From assembly GCA_950295325.1 (NCBI GenBank), contig OX485806.1, positions 29,264,001-29,328,000 of the forward strand: 64,000 bases of DNA, in the 5' to 3' direction. This DNA is from Polytrichum commune. Lineage: Eukaryota; Streptophyta; Polytrichopsida; Polytrichales; Polytrichaceae. Each line of letters begins with the position of its first letter. Position 1 is the stretch's first letter. Of this stretch, positions 46,520 through 59,219 are shown in pieces. A model generated the notes under the pieces. That model saw only the letters and a program-made list of their open reading frames with translations, did no database searches and was not told the DNA's origin. Position numbers and translations under genes: made by a program.

Positions 46520-47020
46520 GGCACAAATTAACATAAAATTTGAGCACAATGCCATTTGTTGGGGGGGGGGGGGGGGGTGAACACACTCTATTTTGGCATC
46601 AAATTGCATTTCAAATAACACATATCCCTCCGAAATTAAACATAGAGGTTTTCATATTAGATATACATGTGTGCTTAAAGGGTTGCCAAATTAACTCCGG
46701 ATTGATGGTCTAGAACCCTAAACCCTAGAAGACATTATATATTGCAAGTACATAGTCCAATCTCATCATAACACGTCTTCTTGATATTTGTCTGATGCTA
46801 CAAACCTTGCCATATGCGGCCCACATTTCTAGACCATCAATCCGGAGTTAATTTGGCAACCCTTTAAGCACACATGTATATCTAATATGAAAACCTCTAT
46901 GTTTAATTTCGGAGGGATATGTGTTATTTGAAATGCAATTTGATGCCAAAATAGAGTGTGTTCACCCCCCCCCCCCCCCAACAAATGGCATTGTGCTCAA
47001 ATTTTATGTTAATTTGTGCC
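46520..47020. repeat. Long inverted repeat: arms of 196 and 194 bp, 111-bp loop
   Basis: The left arm (46,520-46,715) and the reverse complement of the right arm (46,827-47,020) are identical base for base, except that a run of 17 G in the left arm corresponds to 15 C in the right. The loop (46,716-46,826) contains family C text ('agtccaatctcatcataaca'). Transcription in either direction would give a long, perfectly paired hairpin RNA. No TIR-type ends or target duplication flank it. Confidence 0.95.
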
Positions 47021-48118
47021 GAACCTGCTTTCGACTTACAGTATACGGATTCAATTATAGTTAATGAGTATTGATCACCTGCAAGTTGGGGCATCCAGTG
47101 GTTGTGAGTTGCAGCCATTCTCCTACAGATTCCTGGGCCTGTATGTCAGTGCATCTACTCATAAGCTTACAGGCCCAACTTGATACTCTTCAATTGCATC
47201 ATGCAAACAATGTAATAACAAGTATACTTGTCACCAGCATGGACTAAAATGCTACAAGATTTGTACACAACTCCAAGTTTCTGTGTGTAGTAGTCCTTTC
47301 TCAACACTAGACCACTTGTTTGATTTGACACTCTATATAGTGCAAACCCTACTGAAAGAAACCCTCCAATCCACAACCCCAGCTTGAACATAGTCGCAGA
47401 AAAACCCACTGCACAACAGAGCAGTAAAAGACTGAAATTAAATGTCTAGAATCTACACTTGCAGAGAAACAAAACACACGGGACAACTTAATTGCCCACC
47501 CACTCATCATCTCCTCAGCCAGAAGGGGGTCGAATTCCAATGGATATGAAATGTTTCATATACATATTCTTTGACAGATAGTCAGGTTCCTGGTACTAAG
47601 ATCAGTGTCTTCTTTGTGCACACTTAAAATGACTTCCCAAAGACTGAACAAAACTCAAGGCTGCTAAGGTATGTATAGGGTTTAGGCAAGCTTGATCAGT
47701 CTGTGGATGGCATATTATATACAGAACACCTCAAAACTACAAGGCAAAACTTGGTCTAGTGAAGCGTGGCAAAGCTGATCTTTGACCATACGGACTATAC
47801 TTGTTTGCTCATCAGCAGAATCAGCTGTTCCTGTACATGTAAAATTCTCTGGTGGATTCTGCTCCACCTTGAATGTGGTATCAGATTGATTGGAACCCAA
47901 GGACCTAAAGCTAACTGTTACCCAATATGGTATGGGTGAATTAAATGCATAGGGAAGTTCTACAGGTATGGCCATGGTGCTTTTCCATCACACAACTATA
48001 CTAGAAGTACCAGATTTGAGGCTAGGATTTCATACTGACCCTCGAAATGTGACAGGGTTGCAAGGAGGATAAATTTGTAAGAAATAAATAAGTGGGATCT
48101 ATTTTATTATTTGAAAGT
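47021..48118 (-). other. Region downstream of the SGR2-like gene, probable 3' UTR near 48.1 kb
   Basis: This follows the SGR2-like stop codon. An 86-codon minus-strand ORF at 47,715-47,975 and an 80-codon one at 47,167-47,409 have no recognised domain. They may be chance ORFs in a long 3' UTR. No polyadenylation site was fixed. Confidence 0.35.
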
Positions 48119-51100
48119 TTATACTGGTTTTCGATTGTATTTGTAATAGCTTTGCTGGATGAAAAAGGTGGAATCTTCATCACCATCATCCGAATCATCT
48201 TCTCTACTCACCGTGCGTACGGGGCTTTGAGGTACTGCTACTTTTGGAGTCTCAATATCTTCATCAATTGTCATGTTGAGAGGCTCCATTGTCACTCTCT
48301 CAGGTTCTGGCTCTTCAGGAATGTTACGATACAAATGTTTTAAGATAAAAAGGGCGGTGTCTTGGTCTTGCCAATATGACCTGCTCACCAAGCACTTGCA
48401 TTAGTCTAGAGTTGTTCGACTCCCTGAAAGGGCCCAGAGGACATTAAAATGGCTGGATTCTTTGCAACAAATTAAGCATACCAACAAAGTAAACAGATGA
48501 CATCTGTGCAAAGTAGTACAGTGCAGATCAAATTTAAACTACCACTCAAGGGTAAGACCTACGTGTGAGAGCTGATAGCAGAAATGTATTGATGCTCAAA
48601 TGTAGAGTCCTGCAAGTGAATGCAACAACCAATTGCTTGAATTAGTGCAGGTAATAAAAAGATATCTTGGAACAAGGTACACTACAATAAAATTATCCTT
48701 ATCTGATATTGTAATGAAGATATTGGGCATCTTGCACAACAGAATGAAGCTTTTGAATAGAGGCCCCTTGTCTGCATCTCCACAAACACATTACACTTGC
48801 AAGACACAACTAAGATGTGCAAAAATGACAAACCTGCAACATGCAGTCGATTCGACCATCTGAACTACCAGTGAGGCGCTCCATCACCAATTGTCCATAT
48901 GATTTGGGTTTCTCCCTATTCCTCTCCTTTTCCTCTTCATCTGACAACCACTTTTACTTTAGGAAGACAAGAAGCAACCCAAGGGAAATTACAATTTATT
49001 CACTGCTGTCTTGATCTCTGAAAGCCAGTTGATGAACTGATGCTGCACTGGTTTTGGACAACATCCATATGGAGAGAAAATGTAAATACTGACCTGTTAT
49101 CTCATCATCTTTCTTTGAAACAAATGCATGCGAAATTCGAGTCTGTCAAACAGAGAATTCACAAGTTCCATTACTAAAAATTGTCAACGTGTTTAGGTTT
49201 CCTGGAGGCAATCGCAAACAATAGTACATGTGTCCAGAAACTTAGCATATAACCAGTATGTATAAAACTCTGAAAAGAATATGTATGACTGAGATATACC
49301 CCAACTGCTCCAATGGAATCCACAATTGCCTTGGACTTCATGCTTAAATCCTCACTAAATTCCTGTGAACATGATGCAGGCAGATTTCCCATCAACACAT
49401 AAATAGCATATTTGATTATCAAATTGCAAATCAGATGGATAACACGAGATGTTTCAATCCCCACATGACATCAACAATCAACAAAGGTAAATGGTTGTCA
49501 TGCTGAACTGACATTACTCACCTTTGACTAAAATCAAGGTACAAGAAAACCTCTACACCTTGTGCGAAAGTGGGATGATCAGAGCAAAAAGCAAAGGAAA
49601 ACAACACTACATACATCAAACGATATCATCTAGAGGCATATTTTACATTGGATTAGCAAAACAGAGATCACTCAGATAGAAACTATTAGGTCATGACAAG
49701 CACAAACTAACCTGAAGTCCAATGTGCAAGCGTTTTCCTCCTTTGTGATAGGGAATGAACACTGGTCGTTTGCTAATATAATCTTTACAAACAAGTGGCT
49801 CAAGCCTGCACCACCATTCACCACGATCACCTCAGTTGCTGATACATTCTTCCCTTGAAGAGTGTGGACACAACAGAAAAATGCATGTACAGAATACGTT
49901 CCTCTAGGAAACTTGAATAATGGATATAATGCTCAAAGATTGTCATCTTCCTTAACAACAACCACTAATTTTATGCACGACTACGAGGATAGAGACTAAA
50001 GGCCTGACTTTGTGATAACATTTACTTACCGGTATGCAACTGGGTCATAGGGATGGAAAATGTTAAGCAGAAGGCGGCATGCTGGCATCTCCTCATCAAT
50101 GCCTTCATCTTGCCAATACTCCTTGCCTGATCCTGAACCAATGCGTATATTCCGAAGTGCTAAAAACATTCCGAGGGGGGAGCCAACTGCATAGAAAGTG
50201 TCAACCTGTCCCAACAGAGCAAACACCTTCAAGAAGTTAAATATGGACCAACTTACTTGAGGTAGTCAAGTACGCCTTGATCAGTTGGAATATGGGTCAC
50301 ACCTTGAATTTGAGTTTTGGATAAGTAATGAAAGATTTATGTTGTTTGCGCGAGCTGACAGAAGCTTCTAAATTTCCACGCACGGAGCTGAATTCGAGAT
50401 CTTGCTGAAGGTTTTTATATGAGGCACTTGGTCCCAAGTTGGGACGACTATCATCTTCTATAGTATCTGAAGGTTTAATTTCTTCAGCTGTACTTTGATC
50501 TTGTGAAGGACTCCCATCAGTTGCTTGACAGGTGTCGAACGGTCTTGCCACTTCTTCTGAGAATTCTTGCATCGACCTGCTCTCCAACAACCTGAGCTTC
50601 TCTTCTAGCAATGCAACCTGTAATACGCACAAGAAAACATATGTTACACATGAGCTTCATTTTAGTGAGACCTGCAAAAAGCGGCTTCAACCATCCACTT
50701 TGAAAGTTATAACTAGTTTTTTCCACTTATAGTTTACAAGAGTGTCTGCTTAATAATACCTTTGCCTTCAGCTTTTCCACCTCAGAAACCTCTTCATTGC
50801 CTGCGGCATTACTCTCTGCTCTTGTATTCCCAGAACTCACTTCTGCTTTCTCCATCTCTGTAATGGCAATATTCTCTGAGACATCTTGCTCTGACCTTTT
50901 TATAACCTCTGGAATAGCCTTCTCATTGTCTGCACTCTCAAGCTCTTGCAAAATCTCCTTTTCGTTTTCATTCTCAATTCCAGTCTCGACTTTCTCCTCG
51001 TCCTTCTCAAGAGCTTGAGCATCTGTCCCACTAACCTCCACCTCCTTTTCAGCCTCCTTATCTCCTATCTCGCTCATCTCATTTATGATCTCTGTGTCCT

Positions 51101-54100
51101 CTCCAATGCTCACCTCATTCCCTACCTCCTCAGATTCATCAACTTCCTGTAAAGGCTCAGTTGTTTCATCTGCACATTTGATCTCCTCTGGGACGTCTGT
51201 CCCTATTGCAGTCTCGGTATGTTCTACATCAGCTGACTTCGGCATTGTTATTTCAATATCCTCCAGGGATTTTTCCTCAACTATTCCTTCTCCTTTCTCT
51301 GGTGATACAATACCAGGTGTGAGTTCGGAATCCAATGAAACTTCAGGCTCTGCCATATCAAAGTTATGGACAGACAAGTCATCCTCAGAGCTGGACCCAT
51401 TATCGTTAACAGCTGGGAGGCGATCAGTCTTTGGCATATCATCCTCAGTGTCATCATTGGGCATTATTGAGGCATTTACATTCTGGACTGGGAAAGCCGA
51501 AGTTAGAGTGTCCTGGTGGCAAAGAATGTCGTAAGTGAGAACACTTCCCAAAGAGTGCCCATAAAGTGAAACCTGCATGCGCAAAGAAACCATTAAAACA
51601 ATATCCTTGTCCAGAGAATGATAATTGCCACATACAGATTAATTCTAGTACTCCAGATAAGATATCTTCCGTCACACAAGATGCAGAAAATAGGTGCTTT
51701 AGCTATGTAGCAGTCTTGTAATTACCAGTACACTACAGTGAAAACTGCAAGTCATGCATCTATCATACATATTGAATCTTAGAGAGTCATCCTTTAACTT
51801 CAACAGTTAGTCTCCTATGATTTTCCATTGGTAGTTTTGCATATAAAATCAATAATCTCTTTCCACTTGTGGTGCATAAACCTCCACACTACCTCCAAGC
51901 ACACATTGGAAACTTACTGAACATGGAAGGTATTGCATGCAAAACAATCAACTCCCAGCCAAAAATTGTGTTGAGTTAGAGGATAAATCTATTATATCTC
52001 CCTAGATTAGAACTCTGTGTGTATCATTCAGGAAGCTCCAATATTCAATTGATTATTCTGTCTCCATAACTGAATAAGATAAACATTGAGATTCAGTACC
52101 TTGCCATCAAAACTTGGATTCCTCTTGATGAACTTGGTGTACAGACGATTTAGAGATCGTGTCACCTGCAATCAACAAACATAACCCTATAAATTTCCTC
52201 GTTAAATTTCTCACACGACTTATCTTACAACCTCATAGAATGATATACATGCAAGTGCAAAGCCACTCCTGTTAAACCTCTTCAGTCTGGGTGCTTCTCA
52301 GCTAAACTCCATACTGATCAAACTGGCATTCTTTTGTCGCTCAAGGCAAAATCCTTTCAGGTAATCCACAAACCTGTCGAATTCTTTCACACCAGAACAA
52401 TGGAAATGGTGCAAACTCCTCAATACAAAATTTCAGAATATAATTTATGAGATAGTATAGAAGATTACAGAGTCAATGATGTCCTGGCAATACACAGGGC
52501 TCATGTAGTACAGAACATCATGTACAGTTGCAGTTATCATTGCACGCAAGGCACGGACGCCCTCTAAAGTGATGTTCTCCATTGCCACCTCGCCACCCAA
52601 TTTCAATTCTCTCCTCCACTGAGATTTAAACCAGAAAACCACAGATCAAATACATAACAGCAATAATTCTAAACTGTAAGATAAACTCTCCTGATTCTTG
52701 TCCCCAAATTGTAAGTACTACGATCTTCACAAGAGAGTTCTGTAAGAGTTTCAAACCTGGCAAGGTATAAAGAGGATACGCTGAGCATTGCGTTGATGCG
52801 TTGTGAGATGCTGCTCTGCTAATGCTGAAACAGTTTGTCGAAAAGTGCCCACATCATCCACCAAATTAGCCTTCTCCAGTCGCTGCCCAATTCCATGGAC
52901 CATGAAAACCACATGACGTACAGGTACCTGAGAGCTCAAAATTTGGTCAGGTTTTGAGAAAAGAGTACACTTCCTTTATGATAAACAAGATATATCTGAC
53001 CCTGGATAATTTCCAAAGTACTACTAATTTCTTCAGGCAGTATTGAATGGGGTACAGCATGGTGGTCACTACAAGAAATGGAGTATAACATTAACCTGAG
53101 AAGCATAATCATCGAGCTCCTCCTCCTTCCGTTGCCTTCGTTCATCCTGTGTGGCAAGTTCTTTACCAGTGCATAAGCTGCTCTAGAAAACCTCTACTTA
53201 CAACACATCAAGCACAGCCTATTTGCCTGATCATTCTTCCAGACGTCAAACACCCCCCAAGGGCCATTTTACACTATGTCCAAGGGCTATGACAAGGAAC
53301 TTCTGAGGGCGATCATGGGCCTTCATGTGTTCTGTAAAGACATAGGTGACCAAGCTCTCAACTGAATATTATTTCAAAACCATCCTATTCATGTAAACCC
53401 TTCCACACAATAAGGCATAATAAAACAAGGGTTGTAAGATTTTGAACTGCCATAGTCTCCTGGTTTTGTGTTAGACCCACCTCTTTGAGGTGGGCTTGAC
53501 ATAAAAACCTGTAGACCTTGATACATTATCCATTGCATGCCATGTAGGCCTCCACGTAGGTCTTTCATCCATCCAAACATTCAACCTTTGTTGGTCCCTC
53601 AGGCTCTAGTGTGGAGTGAAGTGGGACAATCTCAGTATTTTCCAGCAATAAGAGATTTCAGATTTCAATGGTCACATGCCCTCAAGCTCTGGTGTAAAGT
53701 GCCCCTAAGACAAGGCCTGTGTTAACACCAGTCACTGGTGTATATAGGCGCTGATCCTTAAGAGTGGTTTTGTGGTGTAGGATAAGGCCATGTTGCATGA
53801 GAATAGGTTGCTATTGAGAATTGGATACCCAAAGTACCTGAGTAGCACTGTCAGGGGGAGCAAAGCCTCGGCGGAGCTTCACTCCGCTTCCTTTCAAACC
53901 GAGTACAGCAGAAATGCCCGATGCATCTACTGCAAGAGTTGCTTCCCAGCTGTCGTCCTCTCCCATAAATAGAGCATGCAATCCCTACAAAGAACAACAC
54001 TCCATTTTTTTCATTAGAGTGTCTGGAATCAGGTAACTTTTATTTGTTTCATGCATAGTTGGAACATCACTTTAAACCCCAAGGTCTTCAATGTTAACCA

Positions 54101-56998
54101 CAGCAAAAAGTAGACATCACTGGTGAATATCGATCAAAAGAATATACTTAGCCTCAAAAGTGCCTCTAGAAACAAATTGCGGGAACAATTAAGGTTGATA
54201 ATCAATCAGTCCTCAGGTTCTATTTGAAAACAAAACAGGGCATGCCTTTCATAGATGGAAAAGGTGTTGCATCTCCATATCTGAAAGGCGGGCATAGTGA
54301 GGGACAAACCTGTGAAGTGCCTGTAAGGTTTACGCGGTGCGCATATAGTCCTGATGGTTGAAAAGTCCGGCGACGCCAAACCTACTAGCACAATAATGGT
54401 GTCTTCAGTTTATGCTTATAGTCTCCATTGAAAATTAATCCAGCCAGAGTTCTCAACACTCTTATCAAATGTATTATTTCCCCATATGTAACCCATTTTT
54501 CCAAAAGCCTCTACAGATGCTGCAAAAATTACCTTCTTATGATAAGCAATCTCCAACTGCTCAGCAACGTCCTCCCGTAAAGGTAACCAATCAAGCCCAC
54601 CTTTCCTTACATACCAATGTCCTCGCAGGACTCGCCGATGTTCACCTCTCCAGTAGACTGGAATACATCTCCTTTGCATGAGATCAACCTGTATCAAGAA
54701 AATTGCAGTAAGGTGTGTGTGGCCCTATTGTGGACACTTCCAACTCCAAAGAAAATTTTAACCATTGGATTGAATTGGGAGTTGTGTCATCTGGTTAGCA
54801 ATTGCAAATCACACAGATGGTCATTTCAAATTCCAATAACAGAGTTGAAATGCACAAGTTATAGGAGGTCAAAGTGAAGACTCTCTTACTCTTTATATAA
54901 TCACACAGGCTCTTACTCTCCCAATTGTGTTAACTATTTAACCTAGAGTGTTGTCTATATTTTGAGCACATAGTCCAATCTCATTGTAACACTTGTCTCT
55001 TTGCTGTCCATTCTTAACTGCAAGCACCACCATATACCACTCAAATATAGGCATCCAAATAAGAAGAGCAACCACATAAGGCCCAAATACCTTACTTATT
55101 ACACATTTTCCCATGAGAAAGGAACAGGGGAATCATAATCTAAAAGACTTTATACAACAAGTATGGTTCCTTGAGAGTATGAAAATTGTTTCTCAGATGT
55201 ATCCCACATCTTTCAGCACAAGACAAACCTCATAAAGCCCACCCTTGACAAGCACACCCACGCTCTCGCCTTCATCAAAATCCAGGCTGTTACCAGCATA
55301 TGAGCCTCCCTGATCATTAGTTTCATTGAGAGGTTTCAAGTCTCCAATTGATCCCTCTCGATTCTGGCTGGATGAATTTACTGGGCCTTCACTAACTTCT
55401 GCATACTCTCTCCACCAAGCTGATACTAATTCTTCTTCTCTCTGCAGGCAAAACTTCACATGTCAAAATTGGATGCAAGTTGTAACCTTGCAATGATGGG
55501 ATGAAATTTGACATGCTGTAAGTCCTATATAAACCTAGATCTCTCATACCATGTTTTCACTTCTAAATGCAGGAATATAGGCTGACATTACAGAAAACTC
55601 TCATGAGAAAGGTAGTAAAGCTTAGACCAGGATGCAAACCTGTATGAATGCAGCCTCAAGTGCAAGAGAGTCGCGAACACTAAATCGAAAGTAATCACCT
55701 TTTCCCACCACCTCAGATGCTGGCACTTGGGCTGCAGCTTCTGCGCATCATCCAATTCATGACATTGCGTTCCAGATTAACCCTCAACCCTGCAAATTTT
55801 TGGACGCTAATCAACTTGTTGCAGAAAGAGTATCTCTCTATGTACTTATCTGCATGTGATCAAAGCAATTAAATTTATGATGACGTAAACCAAGACAACC
55901 TGAGCTGTTCTACCCTCAATTTGCATAGGAGGAGGTTCAGCTCTGGCCAGTCTTCAGTTTCTAGACGGTATGCTTCCTTATTTGTAAGTTTATGATGCCT
56001 TTTGCACAGAATAGTAAGAGTTTGGATGCAAGAACCCAAAACTCTATTTGGCACCATTCGCTAATTCAAAAAAAAAAATGATGATGGGCTTCATGAATTT
56101 AGGTTTCTCCAGCTCTTATTTGTGACAAAATATGAATCTAAAGATAGCTTCTGCGCATCATCCAATTCACAACATTGCAGTGTCCAGTTTGGCCCTTAAG
56201 CCTGTGAATTTTCCGACGCTAATCAACTTGTTGCAGAGCGTATCTGTCTATGCACTTTCTGGTGTGTGATCGGAGCAATAAAATTTTGATGACATAAACC
56301 AAGATAAGCTGTCTACCCTCAATTTGCATAAAAGGAGGTTCAGCTCTGGACAGTCTTCAGTCTCTGGATGGTGTTGCGATATTATTTGTAAGTCTAGGAT
56401 GCATTTTGCACAGGACGGTAAGAATTTAAATGCAAGAACCGGATTTCTTTTAGCCCCGTTTGCTTTATGAATTTAGGTTTGTCCAGCTCTTATTTGTCAG
56501 AAATGGGAATTTGGAAATACCGTGAGGTCGAAGTGGAGTTTTGCAGAAGTACCACCGAACATCAGCACCGTCAGAAGCACTATTTGTGCGCACACCATAC
56601 TTGGCAGCAGCGGCTGTCTGCTCCAATGAAGCCCTTGCGTTCACAGATGCAGGGGCCACCATCGCCTCTTCTCGCAGCTCGTCCTGCTTCACTTGCGCCT
56701 CAAGTGCAGCAAGTGACGAAGAATGAGAAGTAACTTGCTTTGCTTGTAGAGGCGAAGAAGAATTGGACAATTCAGAGCCTGGTACTACTGAGTAATCTCC
56801 AGCCACTTTCGGCACAAGGTGAGATTCGTAGCCTACGTAAGCATCCTTATTATTGCCTTCCGGGGAGGCGCGAAGGGGACTCTTGGGCGAACTACTTTTG
56901 ACGAGGGGAGACCGTTTGCCAGGGGATTTCTGCTGAGGTGATCTAGGCATTGATATGGATTTTGCTGGAGACCGAGGCACTCCATTTTCAGCCGCCAT
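48119..56998 (-). CDS. SGR2: SGR2-like DDHD-domain phospholipase (19 exons, 1,176 aa)
   Basis: Exons on the minus strand: 56521-56998, 55640-55740, 55229-55441, 54533-54688, 54310-54381, 53838-53984, 53096-53146, 52757-52927, 52469-52618, 52100-52165, 50760-51572, 50303-50617, 50030-50205, 49712-49805, 49300-49362, 49094-49142, 48834-48940, 48563-48609 and 48119-48380. They total 3,531 bp and close in frame. Order: an SP/K-rich N-terminus; DVRWYFCK (about 148); VMHGIG-type motif HGIGQ (about 417-421); lipase motif GHSLG with candidate nucleophile Ser542; a long acidic Glu/Ser-rich insert (about 562-790); then the DDHD region with candidate ligands Asp965 (YDPVAYR), Asp1070 (GRID), His1089 and Asp1097. 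The family is the phosphatidic-acid-preferring PLA1-like group; Arabidopsis SGR2 acts at the vacuolar membrane in shoot gravitropism. The protein is longer than SGR2 (about 930 aa), mainly through the acidic insert and N-terminus. Start ATG at 56,998 precedes MAAENGVPRSP. Confidence 0.93.
53261..53705. mobile_element. MITE inside intron 6 of the SGR2-like gene
   Basis: Left end GGGCCATTTTACACTATG; reverse complement of the right end GGGGCACTTTACACCAGAG. Flanks CAA (53,258-53,260) and TAA (53,706-53,708). It lies wholly within the intron between exons 53838-53984 and 53096-53146, leaving the splice sites untouched. It belongs to the TTA/TAA-flanked group that is frequent across the window. Confidence 0.65.
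54702..55115. repeat. Family C repeat in intron 3 of the SGR2-like gene
   Basis: Runs from 'aaggtgtgtgtggccctatt' to 'aagaagagcaaccacataag'. It fills most of the intron between exons 55229-55441 and 54533-54688. The best-preserved family C copy by length. Noncoding. Confidence 0.55.
55736..56505. repeat. Tandem duplication in intron 1 of the SGR2-like gene, units about 410 and 360 bp
   Basis: Unit A (about 55,736-56,130) and unit B (about 56,146-56,505) share 'agcttctgcgcatcatcca', 'cgctaatcaacttgttgcag', 'taccctcaatttgcata', 'ggaggttcagctctgg' and 'tccagctcttatttgt'. Unit A begins 5 bp inside exon 2, so unit B carries a copy of the exon 2 splice acceptor at 56,151. The copies have diverged by many substitutions, so the event is not recent. 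Confidence 0.85.
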
Positions 56999-57001
56999 AA
57001 T

Positions 57002-57415
57002 TTTTGCACGATTCAGCTGTGAAAGAAAAAGAAAAAAAATCTAGACCTCAAAATTGAACAGCTGACGTGACATCCAAAGCTAGGTCTACACGACAAACAG
57101 GAAAGACAAACCTAAAGATCGAGAAAGCTCCGAATTGCACACGTATTGCATACTTAGGTTCTCCACACAAATGCACAATGGCACTAAATCTCCACTGTTG
57201 ACATCCATATTTGTGCAATTCAGCTGTAAGAGAATATCTAAACCTCAAAATTGAGAGGCTGACGTGACATCCAAATCAAAGTCTATACGACCTACAGGAA
57301 ATAAATAAACCTAAAGATCAAGAGAGCTCGGAATTCCACGCCTATTGGATAGGTAGGTTCTCCAACACACAAGCACAAGAGCACTCAATCGAGCTGCCTA
57401 CCTACCTAGAGAACA
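57002..57415. repeat. Tandem duplication upstream of the SGR2-like start, unit about 207 bp
   Basis: 'attcagctgt' at 57,011 and 57,218, then 'cctcaaaattga', 'gctgacgtgacatccaaa', 'aaacctaaagatc', 'taggttctcca' and further pairs. The unit covers the likely 5' leader. Both copies are diverged. Confidence 0.8.
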
Positions 57416-58135
57416 ACGAACCAAGTCGAATTCGCCTTCAACCTCCGCAACAACTCCTCCATTGAATCCTAAACCCTACGTTCGTCAAGAAGCCCATAGT
57501 GCAAGCGATCTTTGTAAAGTGCGACGCAACCCAACCCTTCCCACATACCACCGCACGTCCAAAACAAAAAAAACTATACCTCAAAAAGAATAAACGTCCA
57601 CGTCACACTTAGCCTTCACAATCTCCAAACCTAAAAAACCCCTCCAACCTTCCAATCCCTGCAACACTCATCGCAAGAAGCAGAGAAGTAGAAGAAACAG
57701 AAGAAGAAACCGAGATGGGCCCCCAAAGAAGGCCTAACTTCTTCGCTACGGCATCGATTTGAGCCCCGCAAAGGCTGAAAATGGCTCCGCAGAGGAGATG
57801 GATGCGTAAAGCGCAATATGGACTCAGAAATCAGTGCGAACAGGTCCCGGGAGACGCGATTTTGGGGGGATCGACGGGACTGCCAAGCAGGGAGGGGAAG
57901 AGGAGACGAGAGTGCACAGGACGGAGAAAGGATTTGGGGCGATACCCGGCGATTCGGGGGGCGGGGGCCTGTATCAAAGAGCGAGCCGCCCCCTGTTTCC
58001 CTGGGTAGCGGGCGGGAGAGGAGCATATTCATAAGGGAGCCAAAAGCTTCCGCCCTGGCTCGAAGCCCCGGGTATCAACATGACCATTTCATTTATGGGT
58101 ATTTGGTGATGGAAATGGTGTTTTTAATTGGGTGA
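57416..58135 (-). promoter_or_regulatory. Probable 5' leader and promoter of the SGR2-like gene
   Basis: GC-rich sequence with CT/GA runs (57,660-57,720, 57,890-57,960) upstream of the SGR2-like coding start. ORFs in all frames here are composition effects. No TATA box or start site was fixed, and an intron within the leader cannot be excluded. Confidence 0.35.
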
Positions 58136-59219
58136 TGCCACGTGGCGTATTCTTTGGGTCTCGATTGAGCCACCTTATGGGTTGCTCCTCATGCACGGTA
58201 AGGTGAGTTAACTTGAGGCATTAGTTGGCTTGTGGGCTCGGAAGTTACCGGAGAACACCACACTACACGCATTGACTCATTTAGTGCGTGTGGTATCAAT
58301 TGTTCAAAACATGCATTATTTTGTCAAATCTCAAAATTTGTGAGGGCTGGATTTTTAAATTGAATGATATTAAATTCATGAATACATTGCCCATTTATCA
58401 TACATACGAGATAATTGATGCGTCCTCTAAGGTATTTGTGAGTGAGTTCAAAGAGGTTTCTTCTTCTTCTTCTTTTTAGCCAACGCCGCTCAATTATGAG
58501 GCATCTCCTAACACTAAGATTTTGAAGAGAGTTTGTATAGAGTTATTTGGAAATTTATTTACTAATATTAACATTATTATCAAATATACTATCGTTTCTT
58601 ATTACATCCAATACGATTGGTCTAGAGTCAAAATTGTGTAAAATTGTAGATATTAAATTATCATAAACAATCTAGAGCCTTGTGTCTAGGGAATATGCTA
58701 GTTTTCTATCTAGATCTATGTATAGGCCTACATATGGTTAGTTGGCCACCTTGCCCTCATTATTGTGAAGCTTTGAATGGCCACTATTGTGTGTCGAGAA
58801 ACTTGTTTGTACGGTGATATGTGCACGCCTCCCATCCTTTCATTTTACCCTTTAAGTTCACTATGAACTAATAGAATTTTGAAGGCCATGGAAGATTGCC
58901 CAAAACCATGTCATGGGACTCTAGACATGTCATTGACATAAAGGTGGCATTGTACATTGGCAACATTTCATTGACATGTGGATGAAGTATATGTGTACCA
59001 TGCTTTTATGCAAATAAAACACATACAATCACTTCAAGAATCATGGGTTGTTAACAGTGGTTTTCAGTCATTTAGGGTATATTTTTGGTATCCAAATGCT
59101 ATTGGCAAAATGGATTTGGATACCTAAACTCTACCTCAAGTGGGCAAAAACCAATGCTAATGATATGTGATCCTTGTAGTGAATGTACAACTCCTCAAAG
59201 ATGGAATTACGGAAATTGT
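58136..59219. other. Intergenic, AT-rich, no gene recognised
   Basis: A (TTC)n run near 58,459-58,476. Otherwise nothing recognisable. Confidence 0.35.

Noticed and set aside
47167-47975. Two minus-strand ORFs of 80 and 86 codons downstream of the SGR2-like gene
   Set aside because: No domain and no convincing splice links. They could be chance ORFs in a long 3' UTR.
51085-51534. 149-codon plus-strand Ser/Thr-rich ORF
   Set aside because: Antisense to the acidic exon 11 of the SGR2-like gene, whose exon borders and homology are clear.
57631-58032. 133-codon minus-strand ORF and overlapping plus-strand ORFs
   Set aside because: GC-rich probable promoter or leader of the SGR2-like gene. Open in several frames at once and without a domain.
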